A DNA stretch of 5,301 bases. It comes from B8-G4 sp033720735. GTDB lineage: Bacteria; Bacteroidota; Bacteroidia; Chitinophagales; Saprospiraceae. Under the pieces are notes generated by a model. The model searched no databases. It was not told the DNA's origin and saw only the letters and a program-made list of their open reading frames with translations. Below, piece after piece: positions 1 to 5,301 of the stretch (positions are counted from its first letter, which is position 1; each line of letters opens with the position of its first letter). The stretch covers positions 1 through 5,301 of the forward strand of contig JAWWBX010000311.1 in the NCBI GenBank assembly GCA_033720735.1, written 5' to 3'. The position numbers and the translations under genes were made by a program.

Positions 1-97
1 CCTCCTCCTGTCCCAGCAACCGCGAGCTGTAGACGCGCAGGGCCAGCGGATCGTCGCCATAACTGTGGGCTACCTCGTCATTCCAGCGGTTCTTCAT
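1..97 (-). CDS. Class II aldolase/adducin-family protein, N-terminal fragment
   Basis: Only the first 32 codons lie in the window; the gene continues past the left edge. The start ATG (97-95) overlaps the mtnA stop TGA (96-94) as ATGA, which fits translational coupling; no Shine-Dalgarno sequence precedes it. The visible peptide begins MKNRWNDE and contains LALRVYSSRLLGQ at about residues 18-30. From memory this resembles the N-terminus of class II aldolase/adducin proteins and rhamnulose-phosphate aldolase/dehydrogenase-like proteins, in which an R-x-Y-x-S-R-L-L-G segment precedes the G-G-G-N-T-S phosphate-binding loop; that loop would lie just outside the window. Inference from the mtnA neighbour: it may act on (methylthio)ribulose-1-phosphate or 5-deoxyribulose-1-phosphate, giving DHAP plus an aldehyde. 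An MtnB-type dehydratase, from the same superfamily, cannot be excluded from so short a fragment. The reading frame and coupled start are solid; the family call is moderate. Confidence 0.68.
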   Translation of the reverse strand, partial: MKNRWNDEVAHSYGDDPLALRVYSSRLLGQEE

Positions 98-1200
98 GCG
101 ATCGGTTGTTTTTCGGGGTATAAAGCCATGATCGATGCCCGGTCGGGTGGGCAGATCCCGCGCGGGGTGATCAGGCCGGTGATCAGCCTGGAGGGCGTGA
201 TATCAAATCCAAAATTGGCAGCTGTAGCGCCGTCCGGGGTAATTTGCACCGAGGTGAGCCTTTCACCATCCCTGCCCATGACAAACCTGACCTCATCGGG
301 GTCGCGCTCCTCGATCGGGATTTGGCCGGCAGTGATGTGCCAGTCGAAGGTCGCGTCCGGAACTGCGACATAGAATGGAACCCCATTGTCATGGGCAGCC
401 AGCGCTTTGAGGTAGGTGCCGATCTTGTTGGCCACGTCCCCGTCGGCGGTCACGCGGTCGGCCCCGGTGATGACCAGGTCGACCTTGCCCTGCTGCATCA
501 GGTGCCCACCGGCGTTGTCTGTGATCACGGTGTGGGGGATACCCTGTTGCTGCAGTTCCCATGCAGTGAGGCGTGCACCCTGGTTGCGCGGACGGGTTTC
601 ATCCACCCAGACATGCATGGGGATGTCCTCCTCCTGGGCCACATAGATCGGTGCAGTTGCCGAGCCTACGTCGACAAACGCCAGCCATCCGGCATTGCAA
701 TGGGTCAGGATCTGTACCTGCCGCTCGTGGGCTTGCGCCAGTTCATTGATAAGGGCTACGCCATGCACCCCGATGGCGGCACAATGGGCGGCATCCTCAT
801 CGGCGATGTTACCGGCGGTATTGCGTGCGATCTGCACTGCCCGGGCAGGATTTGTTGCCTGTGCGATGGCATCAAGTTGTCGTTCGACGGCCCAGGCCAG
901 GTTTACGGCTGTAGGCCTGGTTGACAGGAGCAAGCTGGCGGCAGCTTCCATCTGTTCTGCGAACTTCCGGGTACGCTGTGCTTCCAGCGTTGCGAGATAC
1001 ATCCCATAGCCAGCGGCCGCTCCGATCAGCCCTGCGCCGCGTACATGCATGTCCCGGATGGCCGTCGCCATTTGTGACACAGCGTGGATCTCCTCGATGA
1101 CGAAGCGGTGCGGCAAATGCCGCTGGTCAATGATCCGGACTGTCGCCGGGTCATCCTCATCGAGCCAGATGGTGCGGTAGTGTCGATCTCCCACTTTCAT
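94..1200 (-). CDS. mtnA: S-methyl-5-thioribose-1-phosphate isomerase (MtnA)
   Basis: This cytosolic aldose-ketose isomerase converts 5-methylthioribose-1-phosphate to 5-methylthioribulose-1-phosphate in methionine salvage. Paralogues act on 5-deoxyribose-1-phosphate. Numbered from the ATG at 1200 (368 aa, a normal family length), visible motifs are the N-terminal VGDRHYRTIWLDE, the phosphate-loop segment VRGAGLIGAAAGYG (about 53-66), RPTAVNLAWAV (95-105), THCNAGWLA with the expected catalytic Cys168, VDETRPRNQGARLTAWEL (199-216), and GADRVTADGDVANKIGTY with the expected catalytic Asp248. IPIEERDP follows near the C-terminus. The frame extends four codons upstream to a TTG at 1212, but family proteins usually begin at M-K-V-G, so the ATG is preferred. 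An AGGA lies only 2 nt before that ATG, too close for normal ribosome binding. The gene diverges from the TfoX gene across about 83 bp and overlaps the downstream aldolase start by 4 bp, implying one transcript. The THCNAGWLAFVD and DNAGGHLMQ forms differ from the Bacillus-type enzyme and recall the variant seen in organisms with non-classical MTA salvage. Confidence 0.95.
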   Translation of the reverse strand: MKVGDRHYRTIWLDEDDPATVRIIDQRHLPHRFVIEEIHAVSQMATAIRDMHVRGAGLIGAAAGYGMYLATLEAQRTRKFAEQMEAAASLLLSTRPTAVNLAWAVERQLDAIAQATNPARAVQIARNTAGNIADEDAAHCAAIGVHGVALINELAQAHERQVQILTHCNAGWLAFVDVGSATAPIYVAQEEDIPMHVWVDETRPRNQGARLTAWELQQQGIPHTVITDNAGGHLMQQGKVDLVITGADRVTADGDVANKIGTYLKALAAHDNGVPFYVAVPDATFDWHITAGQIPIEERDPDEVRFVMGRDGERLTSVQITPDGATAANFGFDITPSRLITGLITPRGICPPDRASIMALYPEKQPIA

Positions 1201-1246
1201 GATCCTGGGCAAGATAGGGATTGAGGTGTGATCGAATGATTCATCC

Positions 1247-1254
1247 TAACTTTA
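1247..1254 (+). promoter_or_regulatory. Possible Bacteroidota-type -7 element for the TfoX gene
   Basis: TAACTTTA matches the Bacteroidota -7 consensus TAnnTTTG at five of six fixed positions, with A in place of the final G. A TTG at 1221-1223 could serve as a weak -33 element, with a 23-bp gap at the upper limit of usual spacing. Transcription would start near 1260 and leave a leader of roughly 24 nt before the ATG at 1284. The match is short and could be chance. Confidence 0.33.
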
Positions 1255-1283
1255 GACATGATCCATCATCCAAATTCCCCATC

Positions 1284-1631
1284 ATGGCGACAGATCCACA
1301 CCTTCTCGAACGGACGCGTAACATTCTCGCCGCCCGCAAGACCGAATGGTCGGAAAAGAAAATGTTTGGCGGTGACTGTTTTATGGTCGACGGTAAAATG
1401 TTGATCGGGACGTACAAGGGTGGGATCATGGCGCGCATTGAACCGGAAGAGGCTGAAACCCTGACCAAACGCCCTGGCGCTGAACAAATGGTCCACGGAG
1501 GTCGTCCCATGACCGGCTACCTGTTTATCACCGAGGATGGGTTTGATGCCGATGACGACCTGGCGTTCTGGATCGACAAATGCCTCGAGTTCAATCCGAA
1601 GGCCAGGTCGAGCAAAAAGAAGAAAAAGTAA
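1284..1631 (+). CDS. TfoX/Sxy N-terminal-domain family protein
   Basis: This is a 115-residue protein consisting of a single TfoX N-terminal domain. The signature is KKMFGGDCFMVDGKM (about residues 25-39), followed by the strand IGTYKGGIMARIEPEE (41-56), a variable loop, GRPMTGYLFI (73-82) and a C-terminal helix with FWIDKCLEFNP (95-105). It lacks the C-terminal helix-hairpin-helix-like domain of full-length TfoX/Sxy, the competence regulators of gammaproteobacteria. Stand-alone N-domain proteins are common and mostly of unknown role, so a competence function should not be assumed. The tail ends in five consecutive lysines (111-115), which may bind nucleic acid non-specifically or simply be disordered. 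The frame is open back to a TTG at 1221 and an ATG at 1236, but the family alignment starts at about MATDPHLLERT, so the ATG at 1284 is chosen; no Shine-Dalgarno sequence is visible. The gene is divergent from mtnA and converges on the GMC gene with an 18-bp gap. Confidence 0.88.
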   Translation: MATDPHLLERTRNILAARKTEWSEKKMFGGDCFMVDGKMLIGTYKGGIMARIEPEEAETLTKRPGAEQMVHGGRPMTGYLFITEDGFDADDDLAFWIDKCLEFNPKARSSKKKKK

Positions 1632-1649
1632 TTCGACCGGGTAGATGGA

Positions 1650-3269
1650 TTACAATGCACTCTGCTCTGCCCGAACCAGCTTTTCCAGGTGTGCATCCAT
1701 GATCTCGGCAACCCGGATCGCATTGGCCGCGATCGTAAGACTGGGGTTGGCGCCGGTGCTGCTGGGAAAGAAGGATGCATCCACCACGTAGAGATTGTCG
1801 ACATCGTGAGCCCGGCAGTCAGCATTGAGTGCACTGTGCGCCGGATCGTCACCAAACCGGCACGTGCCACTCGGATGGCCGAAGTTGAGCCGGGGCTGGC
1901 CGGCGAGGAAGCGCGGCTTGTGCCTGCGGAAGTGCCTCACCAGCAGCTTCCTGAACTTCCGGTTGCGCCGTTTCAGTTCGCGGCGCATGTGATAGACCAC
2001 CCGCATGTCCCCAGGCTCGTTCGGGTCCAACTCGATGCGGTTATCGGCATAGGGGAAATCCTCAAGGATCGTCGCGAAGATCGAACACGTGGCAAACATC
2101 TTCGTGGAGATCTTTGCGATCCGCTGCAGCACCCAAAATGCCGGTTTGCGAGGCCAGGGGAACCACGACAGCTCCATCGACGTCACCAGGAAATACAGGA
2201 TATGATCATAGCTGGGATCGAGCCCGGTCGACTGGAACGACCCCATGTGCATCCCGTCGTGGCGGTAGAAATCACGCAGGCTGATGGTCTTGTTGGCACC
2301 TGCCTTCGAGCACGGCTGAGTCGGCCACAGGGCCACGAAATCCGAAATGTGGAACATCAGGTTGCGCCCGATGAGTCCGTTGCGGTTGAGCAAGCCATCC
2401 GGCCAATGGGTATTCTTTGAATTGAGCAGGATGACCGGGGTGAAATAGGCACTCGCCGCCAACACATACAGCCGGGCTTTCAACTGATAGGTGGTTCCCT
2501 GGTGGTGGCAGACGACATGCTGGACGCTATCAGGTCCAGCTTCGATACGAGACACCTCGCATTCATCGAGGATGAAGGCCTGTTGACGCTGCAGGACAGG
2601 CTGGATACACAGGCGATTGGAATCGCTCTTGCAATTCTGTTCGCAGATGCGGCCCAGACATTCCGAACAATTCTCGACGTATTCAATGCCAACATGGATG
2701 CGGTACGGATGCATGCCCGCCTGCTCGAATGAGTCCATGAAATGCCCCTCCTGCTCACTCAGCTGTGGCGGATCGAGCAACTTGTGTGAATCATCCGGGT
2801 CGAGCGGGTCGGGTGTCCCTCGTACCCGAAAGAGCGCTTCGGCCTTTTCGTAGTAGGGGAGGAAGCTGTCATAATCGATCGGCCATCCATCATATGCGGA
2901 ACCCCGCTGCGCACGCGCCGAAGCATCGGATGGTGCAAAGTCGACGCGACTGAACCGCTCGAGTGCGGCGGCATACAGCAGAGAGGTGCCACCGGTCCCG
3001 CAGCCCAGCGGAGGATGGACCCGGCTGACATTGCCGTCGACGTCGACGGTCATGCGCAAGGGCCAGTTGCCGGTGCTGATCCGCTGTGAGGGTTCGTCGC
3101 TGACCTGGTAGGTGTGACGGCGGGCAATGTTGACGCCTTTTTCGAGAAAAAGGACCCGCCAGCCTTTGGCCGCCAGCTGACTGCCCAGGGTGCCGCCACC
3201 CATCCCGGCACCAACGACAATGACGTCCCAGGTGACATCGGAAAAGTGTGTGGATTGTTGTGCGGCCAT
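1650..3269 (-). CDS. GMC-family FAD-dependent oxidoreductase with internal cysteine cluster
   Basis: This 539-residue flavoprotein oxidises an alcohol, sugar or sterol-type hydroxyl group; the substrate cannot be told from sequence. The N-terminal Rossmann fold shows the FAD motif G20-A-G-M-G-G25 and Glu43 at the end of the second strand, where it would bind the adenosine ribose. The GMC segment PLGCGTGGTSLLY (87-99) and the W-P-I motif (129-131) follow. Residues 200-224 hold Cys201, Cys204, Cys209, Cys213 and Cys221, with Lys214 and Asp216 between. The C-terminal active-site region has GHPSGTCRFG with the likely catalytic His465, and GANPSLTIAANAIR with the likely Asn508. No signal peptide or membrane segment is obvious, and no gluconate-dehydrogenase-type small subunit or cytochrome gene is adjacent. 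The ATG at 3269 places the FAD motif 19 residues in, as is normal. The DUF998 gene lies 70 bp upstream on the same strand; no strong promoter stands out in that gap, so co-transcription is possible. Confidence 0.93.
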   Translation of the reverse strand: MAAQQSTHFSDVTWDVIVVGAGMGGGTLGSQLAAKGWRVLFLEKGVNIARRHTYQVSDEPSQRISTGNWPLRMTVDVDGNVSRVHPPLGCGTGGTSLLYAAALERFSRVDFAPSDASARAQRGSAYDGWPIDYDSFLPYYEKAEALFRVRGTPDPLDPDDSHKLLDPPQLSEQEGHFMDSFEQAGMHPYRIHVGIEYVENCSECLGRICEQNCKSDSNRLCIQPVLQRQQAFILDECEVSRIEAGPDSVQHVVCHHQGTTYQLKARLYVLAASAYFTPVILLNSKNTHWPDGLLNRNGLIGRNLMFHISDFVALWPTQPCSKAGANKTISLRDFYRHDGMHMGSFQSTGLDPSYDHILYFLVTSMELSWFPWPRKPAFWVLQRIAKISTKMFATCSIFATILEDFPYADNRIELDPNEPGDMRVVYHMRRELKRRNRKFRKLLVRHFRRHKPRFLAGQPRLNFGHPSGTCRFGDDPAHSALNADCRAHDVDNLYVVDASFFPSSTGANPSLTIAANAIRVAEIMDAHLEKLVRAEQSAL

Positions 3270-3339
3270 GCGTGCCGGGGCGTCGGTTTAAGCGGGGGCA
3301 ATATCAGACAATTTTCCGGGTTTGAGTGCGCGCCTGTGC

Positions 3340-3966
3340 CTATTCACCGCGTTGGCGGAGGCGCGTGCGTGCGGCGATCCCTGAAGCGATCAGCCAGACT
3401 GCCACGTACACAAAGTAGACGCGCTGGATCAGGCCCTTGTTTTCCGGTCCCAGCCACGACTCGGCGGCGGCTTTGTTGACCAACCACCCGGCGATAAACA
3501 TCAGGATCGCGAAGAATGTGAATGCACTCCGTCGGCCGGTAAAGGTCTTGATCCCGGTCAGGAGCTGGCTGATCCAGATGCAGACAAACGTTGCTGCTGC
3601 AGCATTGGCATGCAAACGGGCTTGTCGCGACATATCTGGCAACCCGCAGGTTTCATCGCAAGGATAGATGCCCACCGTAATAAAGCTCACCCCGGTCAGG
3701 AAGATGGCAATGAAGCTGAGGATGCCCAGTATATCGCCTCTATAGGACAGAATGCCACCCACCGCATGCGCCATGATCATCAAGCCAAAAGGGATGAGGC
3801 CAAACCAGGTGACCAGAAAGCCGACTGGCGAGTCCGGTACGGCCAGCTCGCTCACGTGCTGCCGGATGTGGGAGTAGCCGGGATAGAAAAGACCTCCCAG
3901 CAGGATGACTGTGAAGAACACCAGAGGTGCGATCCATGAGAACCTCAAAAGCTTGCGTACGTTCAT
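3340..3966 (-). CDS. DUF998-family six-helix inner-membrane protein
   Basis: This 208-residue integral membrane protein has about six hydrophobic helices, at roughly residues 10-28, 50-73, 79-101, 120-139, 149-166 and 183-199. It is short and positively charged before the first helix (MNVRKLLR). Family-like features are H-V-S-E-L-A (37-42) in the first loop, Y-P-C-D-E-T-C (101-107) after helix 3, a charged R-L-H (117-119) before helix 4, and G-L-I-Q-R-V (178-183) before helix 6. This arrangement matches DUF998 proteins, whose function is not established. Cys103 and Cys107 are close enough to form a disulfide if that loop faces the periplasm. The ATG at 3966 directly precedes the first helix; no Shine-Dalgarno sequence is seen. 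It is divergent from the FKBP gene and lies 70 bp upstream of the GMC oxidoreductase on the same strand. A functional link with that enzyme is only inferred from position. Confidence 0.85.
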   Translation of the reverse strand: MNVRKLLRFSWIAPLVFFTVILLGGLFYPGYSHIRQHVSELAVPDSPVGFLVTWFGLIPFGLMIMAHAVGGILSYRGDILGILSFIAIFLTGVSFITVGIYPCDETCGLPDMSRQARLHANAAAATFVCIWISQLLTGIKTFTGRRSAFTFFAILMFIAGWLVNKAAAESWLGPENKGLIQRVYFVYVAVWLIASGIAARTRLRQRGE

Positions 3967-3992
3967 CTCAGTAAGTTAGTGGATGACCATTG

Positions 3993-4018
3993 GTTTTGGT
4001 CCGAACCGGCACTAAAAC
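3993..4018. repeat. 26-bp interrupted palindrome in divergent intergenic region
   Basis: The outer arms are GTTTTGGT (3993-4000) and ACTAAAAC (4011-4018), complementary over 8 bp with one G-T pair. Inside, CCG (4001-4003) pairs with CGG (4007-4009) across a 3-nt AAC loop, leaving C4010 as a bulge. The element sits about 27-52 bp upstream of the DUF998 start and about 190 bp upstream of the FKBP start. The T-rich arm comes first on the plus strand and the A-rich arm second, and because of the symmetry the same holds on the minus strand. It therefore lacks the A-stem-T layout of an intrinsic terminator. An operator or other protein-binding site is possible; chance is not excluded. Confidence 0.5.
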
Positions 4019-4107
4019 GTCAGATCGCACTGGCTAGTTGCAGGAAAATCGACCAACCGGGCCGTACACTCCATGTGCGTAGGCATTGGTCCTGCACAAT
4101 ATAAACC

Positions 4108-4119
4108 GGTGTCCACACC
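4108..4119. repeat. Short perfect palindrome upstream of FKBP gene
   Basis: GGTGT and ACACC are perfect inverted 5-bp arms separated by CC. The site lies about 40 bp upstream of the -7 element at 4161, a plausible activator or operator position, but arms this short occur often by chance. Confidence 0.25.
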
Positions 4120-4160
4120 ATTCAGATGCTGTTCCGGCTCAATGCATCACCCAAATCCCC

Positions 4161-4168
4161 TACATTTG
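4161..4168 (+). promoter_or_regulatory. Bacteroidota-type -7 promoter element for the FKBP lipoprotein gene
   Basis: TACATTTG is a perfect match to the Bacteroidota -7 consensus TAnnTTTG. The expected -33 TTTG is not clear 17-23 bp upstream, where the sequence is GC-rich. Transcription would start around 4172-4176, leaving a leader of about 35-40 nt before the ATG at 4212. It lies in intergenic DNA in the right orientation, which strengthens the call. Confidence 0.5.
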
Positions 4169-4211
4169 GCGACTGCTATTCGTTTTATCCGTGGAATTCA
4201 AGTGTCTGAAC

Positions 4212-4661
4212 ATGCGTGTGATTCATTTCCTGACCTGCACACTCTTCCTGACCCTTTGCGTCGCCTGCGGCAAAGACGATACCCAGCGCCAGATCGATGC
4301 CATGCTCATTGAAGATTATCTTACCCAGCGCGGGTTGGAGGCGCAATCGACGGCGTCGGGGTTGCACTACATCATCGATGATCCGGGTAATGGCGAGCAC
4401 CCGGACGTCAGTCACAAGATCCATATCACCTACGTGGGCCGTCTCCTGAATGGTTTTCAGTTCGATGCTTCCAACGGGGTGGTCATGTTTGAGCTGGCTG
4501 GCCTGATCAAGGGATGGCAGGAGGGGATCCCACTCTTCGGGAAAGGCGGAAGTGGCACCTTGATCATCCCGTCTCACCTCGGCTATGGGTCCACACCGCG
4601 CACCGGCATTCCGGCCAACTCCATTCTGGTGTTTGATATCGAACTGGTCGATTTCGAATAG
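4212..4661 (+). CDS. FKBP-type peptidyl-prolyl cis-trans isomerase lipoprotein
   Basis: This 149-residue protein is predicted to be an exported, lipid-anchored prolyl isomerase that helps fold envelope proteins. A short signal peptide (MRVIHFLTCTLFLTLCVAC) ends at a probable lipobox, L-C-V-A-C19, with Cys rather than Leu at -3. Cys19 would be lipidated. The next residues, G-K-D-D, resemble the Bacteroidota lipoprotein export signal. After a linker helix (about 24-45), one complete FKBP domain follows. Its conserved pocket residues are Tyr74, Phe84-Asp85, the L-I-K-G-W stretch with Trp102, Tyr125 in LGYG, and Phe141 near the C-terminus, so it should be catalytically competent. The frame is open upstream to a TTG at 4086, but that extension would bury the signal peptide and would run across the putative promoter, so the ATG at 4212 is chosen. 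There is no Shine-Dalgarno sequence. The gene converges on the esterase gene with a 27-bp gap. Confidence 0.93.
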   Translation: MRVIHFLTCTLFLTLCVACGKDDTQRQIDAMLIEDYLTQRGLEAQSTASGLHYIIDDPGNGEHPDVSHKIHITYVGRLLNGFQFDASNGVVMFELAGLIKGWQEGIPLFGKGGSGTLIIPSHLGYGSTPRTGIPANSILVFDIELVDFE

Positions 4662-4688
4662 ACATCGGTTGGGTGAAGGCCGGTGGCG

Positions 4689-5301
4689 CTAATGGCGTGT
4701 CTTGGCCCCCTCAAAATACTCTGCGAAGAACAACACCTGGTACTTGATCGCGTTGCTCCAGTACGCCCAGTCGTGACCGCCAGGTCGCTGGACAAATGTG
4801 TGCGGAAATGCCATTTCTTTCAATACCTGGTGAGCAGCGAGATTCACTTCGAAGAAGAAATCCCCGTAGCCGCAATCGATCATTAAGGCCGTATTGCGGC
4901 CTTTCAGCTGTGGAAGCAGGTTGATGACGGTATGCGCATCCCACCGCTCGGGAAACTGCGCGATTGGTCCGAGATGCCGATCCAGATTCCAGTAAGGATG
5001 GAAAGGGCGGATATCCAGCCCGCCGCTCATACTGCCGGCCGCACCCCAGATATCCGGGTGCCGGATGGCGAGAAACAACGCGCCATGCCCGCCCATGCTC
5101 AGACCGGTGATGGCGCGTCCGGCAGGCGAGGGGAGCGTCCGGTAGGAATGGTCTACCGCCGGCACGAGTTCAGCCGTGAAGTGCGTCTCATAACGGGACG
5201 CCGGGTCCCCGGGGCTGTCAAAGTACCAACTTACCGTTCCTCCGTCCGGGCACACAATGATCATGTCATGCCGATCTGCGAGGTCCAGGACATGGGGCAC
5301 A
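4689..5301 (-). CDS. Alpha/beta-hydrolase esterase (esterase D/putative esterase family), C-terminal part
   Basis: About 203 residues of the C-terminal portion are visible. The frame is open to the window edge at 5301, so the true start lies outside; the GTG at 5300 is an internal Val. Counting from that Val, features are CPDGG (17-21) with SWYFDSP after it, the nucleophile elbow G66-L-S68-M-G-G with Ser68, SMSGGLDIRP (90-99), DCGYGDFFF (142-150) with the likely acid Asp147, and RPGGHDWAYW (172-181) with the likely catalytic His176. The complete triad places it in the esterase D / S-formylglutathione hydrolase-like fold family, also shared by acetyl-xylan and feruloyl esterases. Substrate is not predictable here. 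Proteins with this SMSGG-DIRPF and RPGGH-W-YW pattern are, from memory, common in Bacteroidota, where many are secreted; the signal peptide region is not in view. It ends in TAG, convergent with the FKBP gene. Confidence 0.9.
   Translation of the reverse strand, partial: VPHVLDLADRHDMIIVCPDGGTVSWYFDSPGDPASRYETHFTAELVPAVDHSYRTLPSPAGRAITGLSMGGHGALFLAIRHPDIWGAAGSMSGGLDIRPFHPYWNLDRHLGPIAQFPERWDAHTVINLLPQLKGRNTALMIDCGYGDFFFEVNLAAHQVLKEMAFPHTFVQRPGGHDWAYWSNAIKYQVLFFAEYFEGAKTRH

Noticed and set aside
244..924. Long plus-strand open frame (226 codons) opposite mtnA
   Set aside because: It is the antisense shadow of a clearly conserved mtnA; its translation shows no recognisable domain.
1201..1212. 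TTG start four codons upstream for mtnA
   Set aside because: The family N-terminus begins at the ATG at 1200, and the TTG has no ribosome-binding sequence.
1198..1264. Direct repeat CATGATCC at 1198-1205 and 1257-1264 flanking the mtnA-TfoX divergent region
   Set aside because: An 8-bp repeat 59 bp apart can easily arise by chance, and the first copy includes the mtnA start codon.
1628..1653. GTAAT...ATTAC inverted repeat between the convergent TfoX and GMC genes
   Set aside because: The arms are essentially the two opposing TAA stop codons with one or two flanking bases, the loop is 16 nt, and there is no GC-rich stem or T tract; not a credible terminator.
1689..2420. Long plus-strand open frame (243 codons) opposite the GMC gene
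   Set aside because: It is antisense to the conserved C-terminal half of the oxidoreductase, and its His/Arg/Pro-rich translation is typical of a GC-rich shadow frame.
3971..3978. TAACTTAC on the minus strand as a -7 element for the DUF998 gene
   Set aside because: It lies only 4 bp before the ATG, which would put the transcript start at or inside the coding region, and it matches the consensus poorly.
4086..4211. N-terminal extension of the FKBP gene from a TTG codon
   Set aside because: It would place 42 residues before the lipoprotein signal peptide and would overlap the putative -7 element.
4185..4577. Minus-strand open frame of 130 codons opposite the FKBP gene
   Set aside because: The plus strand encodes a complete FKBP domain with all pocket residues, so this is a shadow frame.
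4663..4685. CATCGG/CCGGTG hairpin between the convergent FKBP and esterase genes
   Set aside because: The stem is only 6 bp with a G-T pair and an 11-nt loop, with no T run on either side, so it is too weak to call a terminator.

Overview
This 5.3 kb window carries six protein genes, two of them cut by the window edges. No RNA genes, insertion sequences, phage genes or CRISPR arrays are visible. It looks like ordinary bacterial chromosome, probably from a fairly GC-rich member of the Bacteroidota (Saprospiria or Rhodothermia would fit, but genus cannot be fixed). Three things point that way. None of the five visible gene starts has a convincing Shine-Dalgarno sequence at normal spacing. A perfect match to the Bacteroidota -7 promoter element (TAnnTTTG) lies upstream of the FKBP gene. 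That FKBP is a lipoprotein whose residues after the lipid-modified Cys are G-K-D-D, resembling the Bacteroidota lipoprotein export signal.

Layout, left to right. (1) Positions 1-1200, minus strand: mtnA (methylthioribose-1-phosphate isomerase) runs into the start of a class II aldolase-type gene with a 4-bp ATGA overlap. The pair suggests salvage of methylthioadenosine and/or 5'-deoxyadenosine by isomerisation followed by aldol cleavage. (2) 1284-1631, plus strand: a small stand-alone TfoX N-terminal-domain protein, divergent from mtnA. (3) 1650-3966, minus strand: a six-helix DUF998 membrane protein followed after 70 bp by a 539-residue GMC-family FAD oxidoreductase with an internal cysteine cluster; the two may be co-transcribed. 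(4) 3967-4211: a 245-bp divergent intergenic region with a 26-bp interrupted palindrome, a small perfect palindrome and the -7 element. (5) 4212-4661, plus strand: an FKBP-type peptidyl-prolyl isomerase lipoprotein. (6) 4689-5301, minus strand: the C-terminal two thirds or so of an alpha/beta-hydrolase esterase that runs off the right edge.

Genes are tightly packed. The two convergent junctions (1632-1649 and 4662-4688) are only 18 and 27 bp and hold no clear terminator. Apart from the mtnA-aldolase pair and possibly the DUF998-GMC pair, the genes do not form an obvious common pathway. I see no convincing new multi-gene system. The most checkable points are the mtnA-aldolase coupling, the GMC cysteine cluster, the palindrome at 3993-4018 and the possible surface-export signal on the FKBP lipoprotein.
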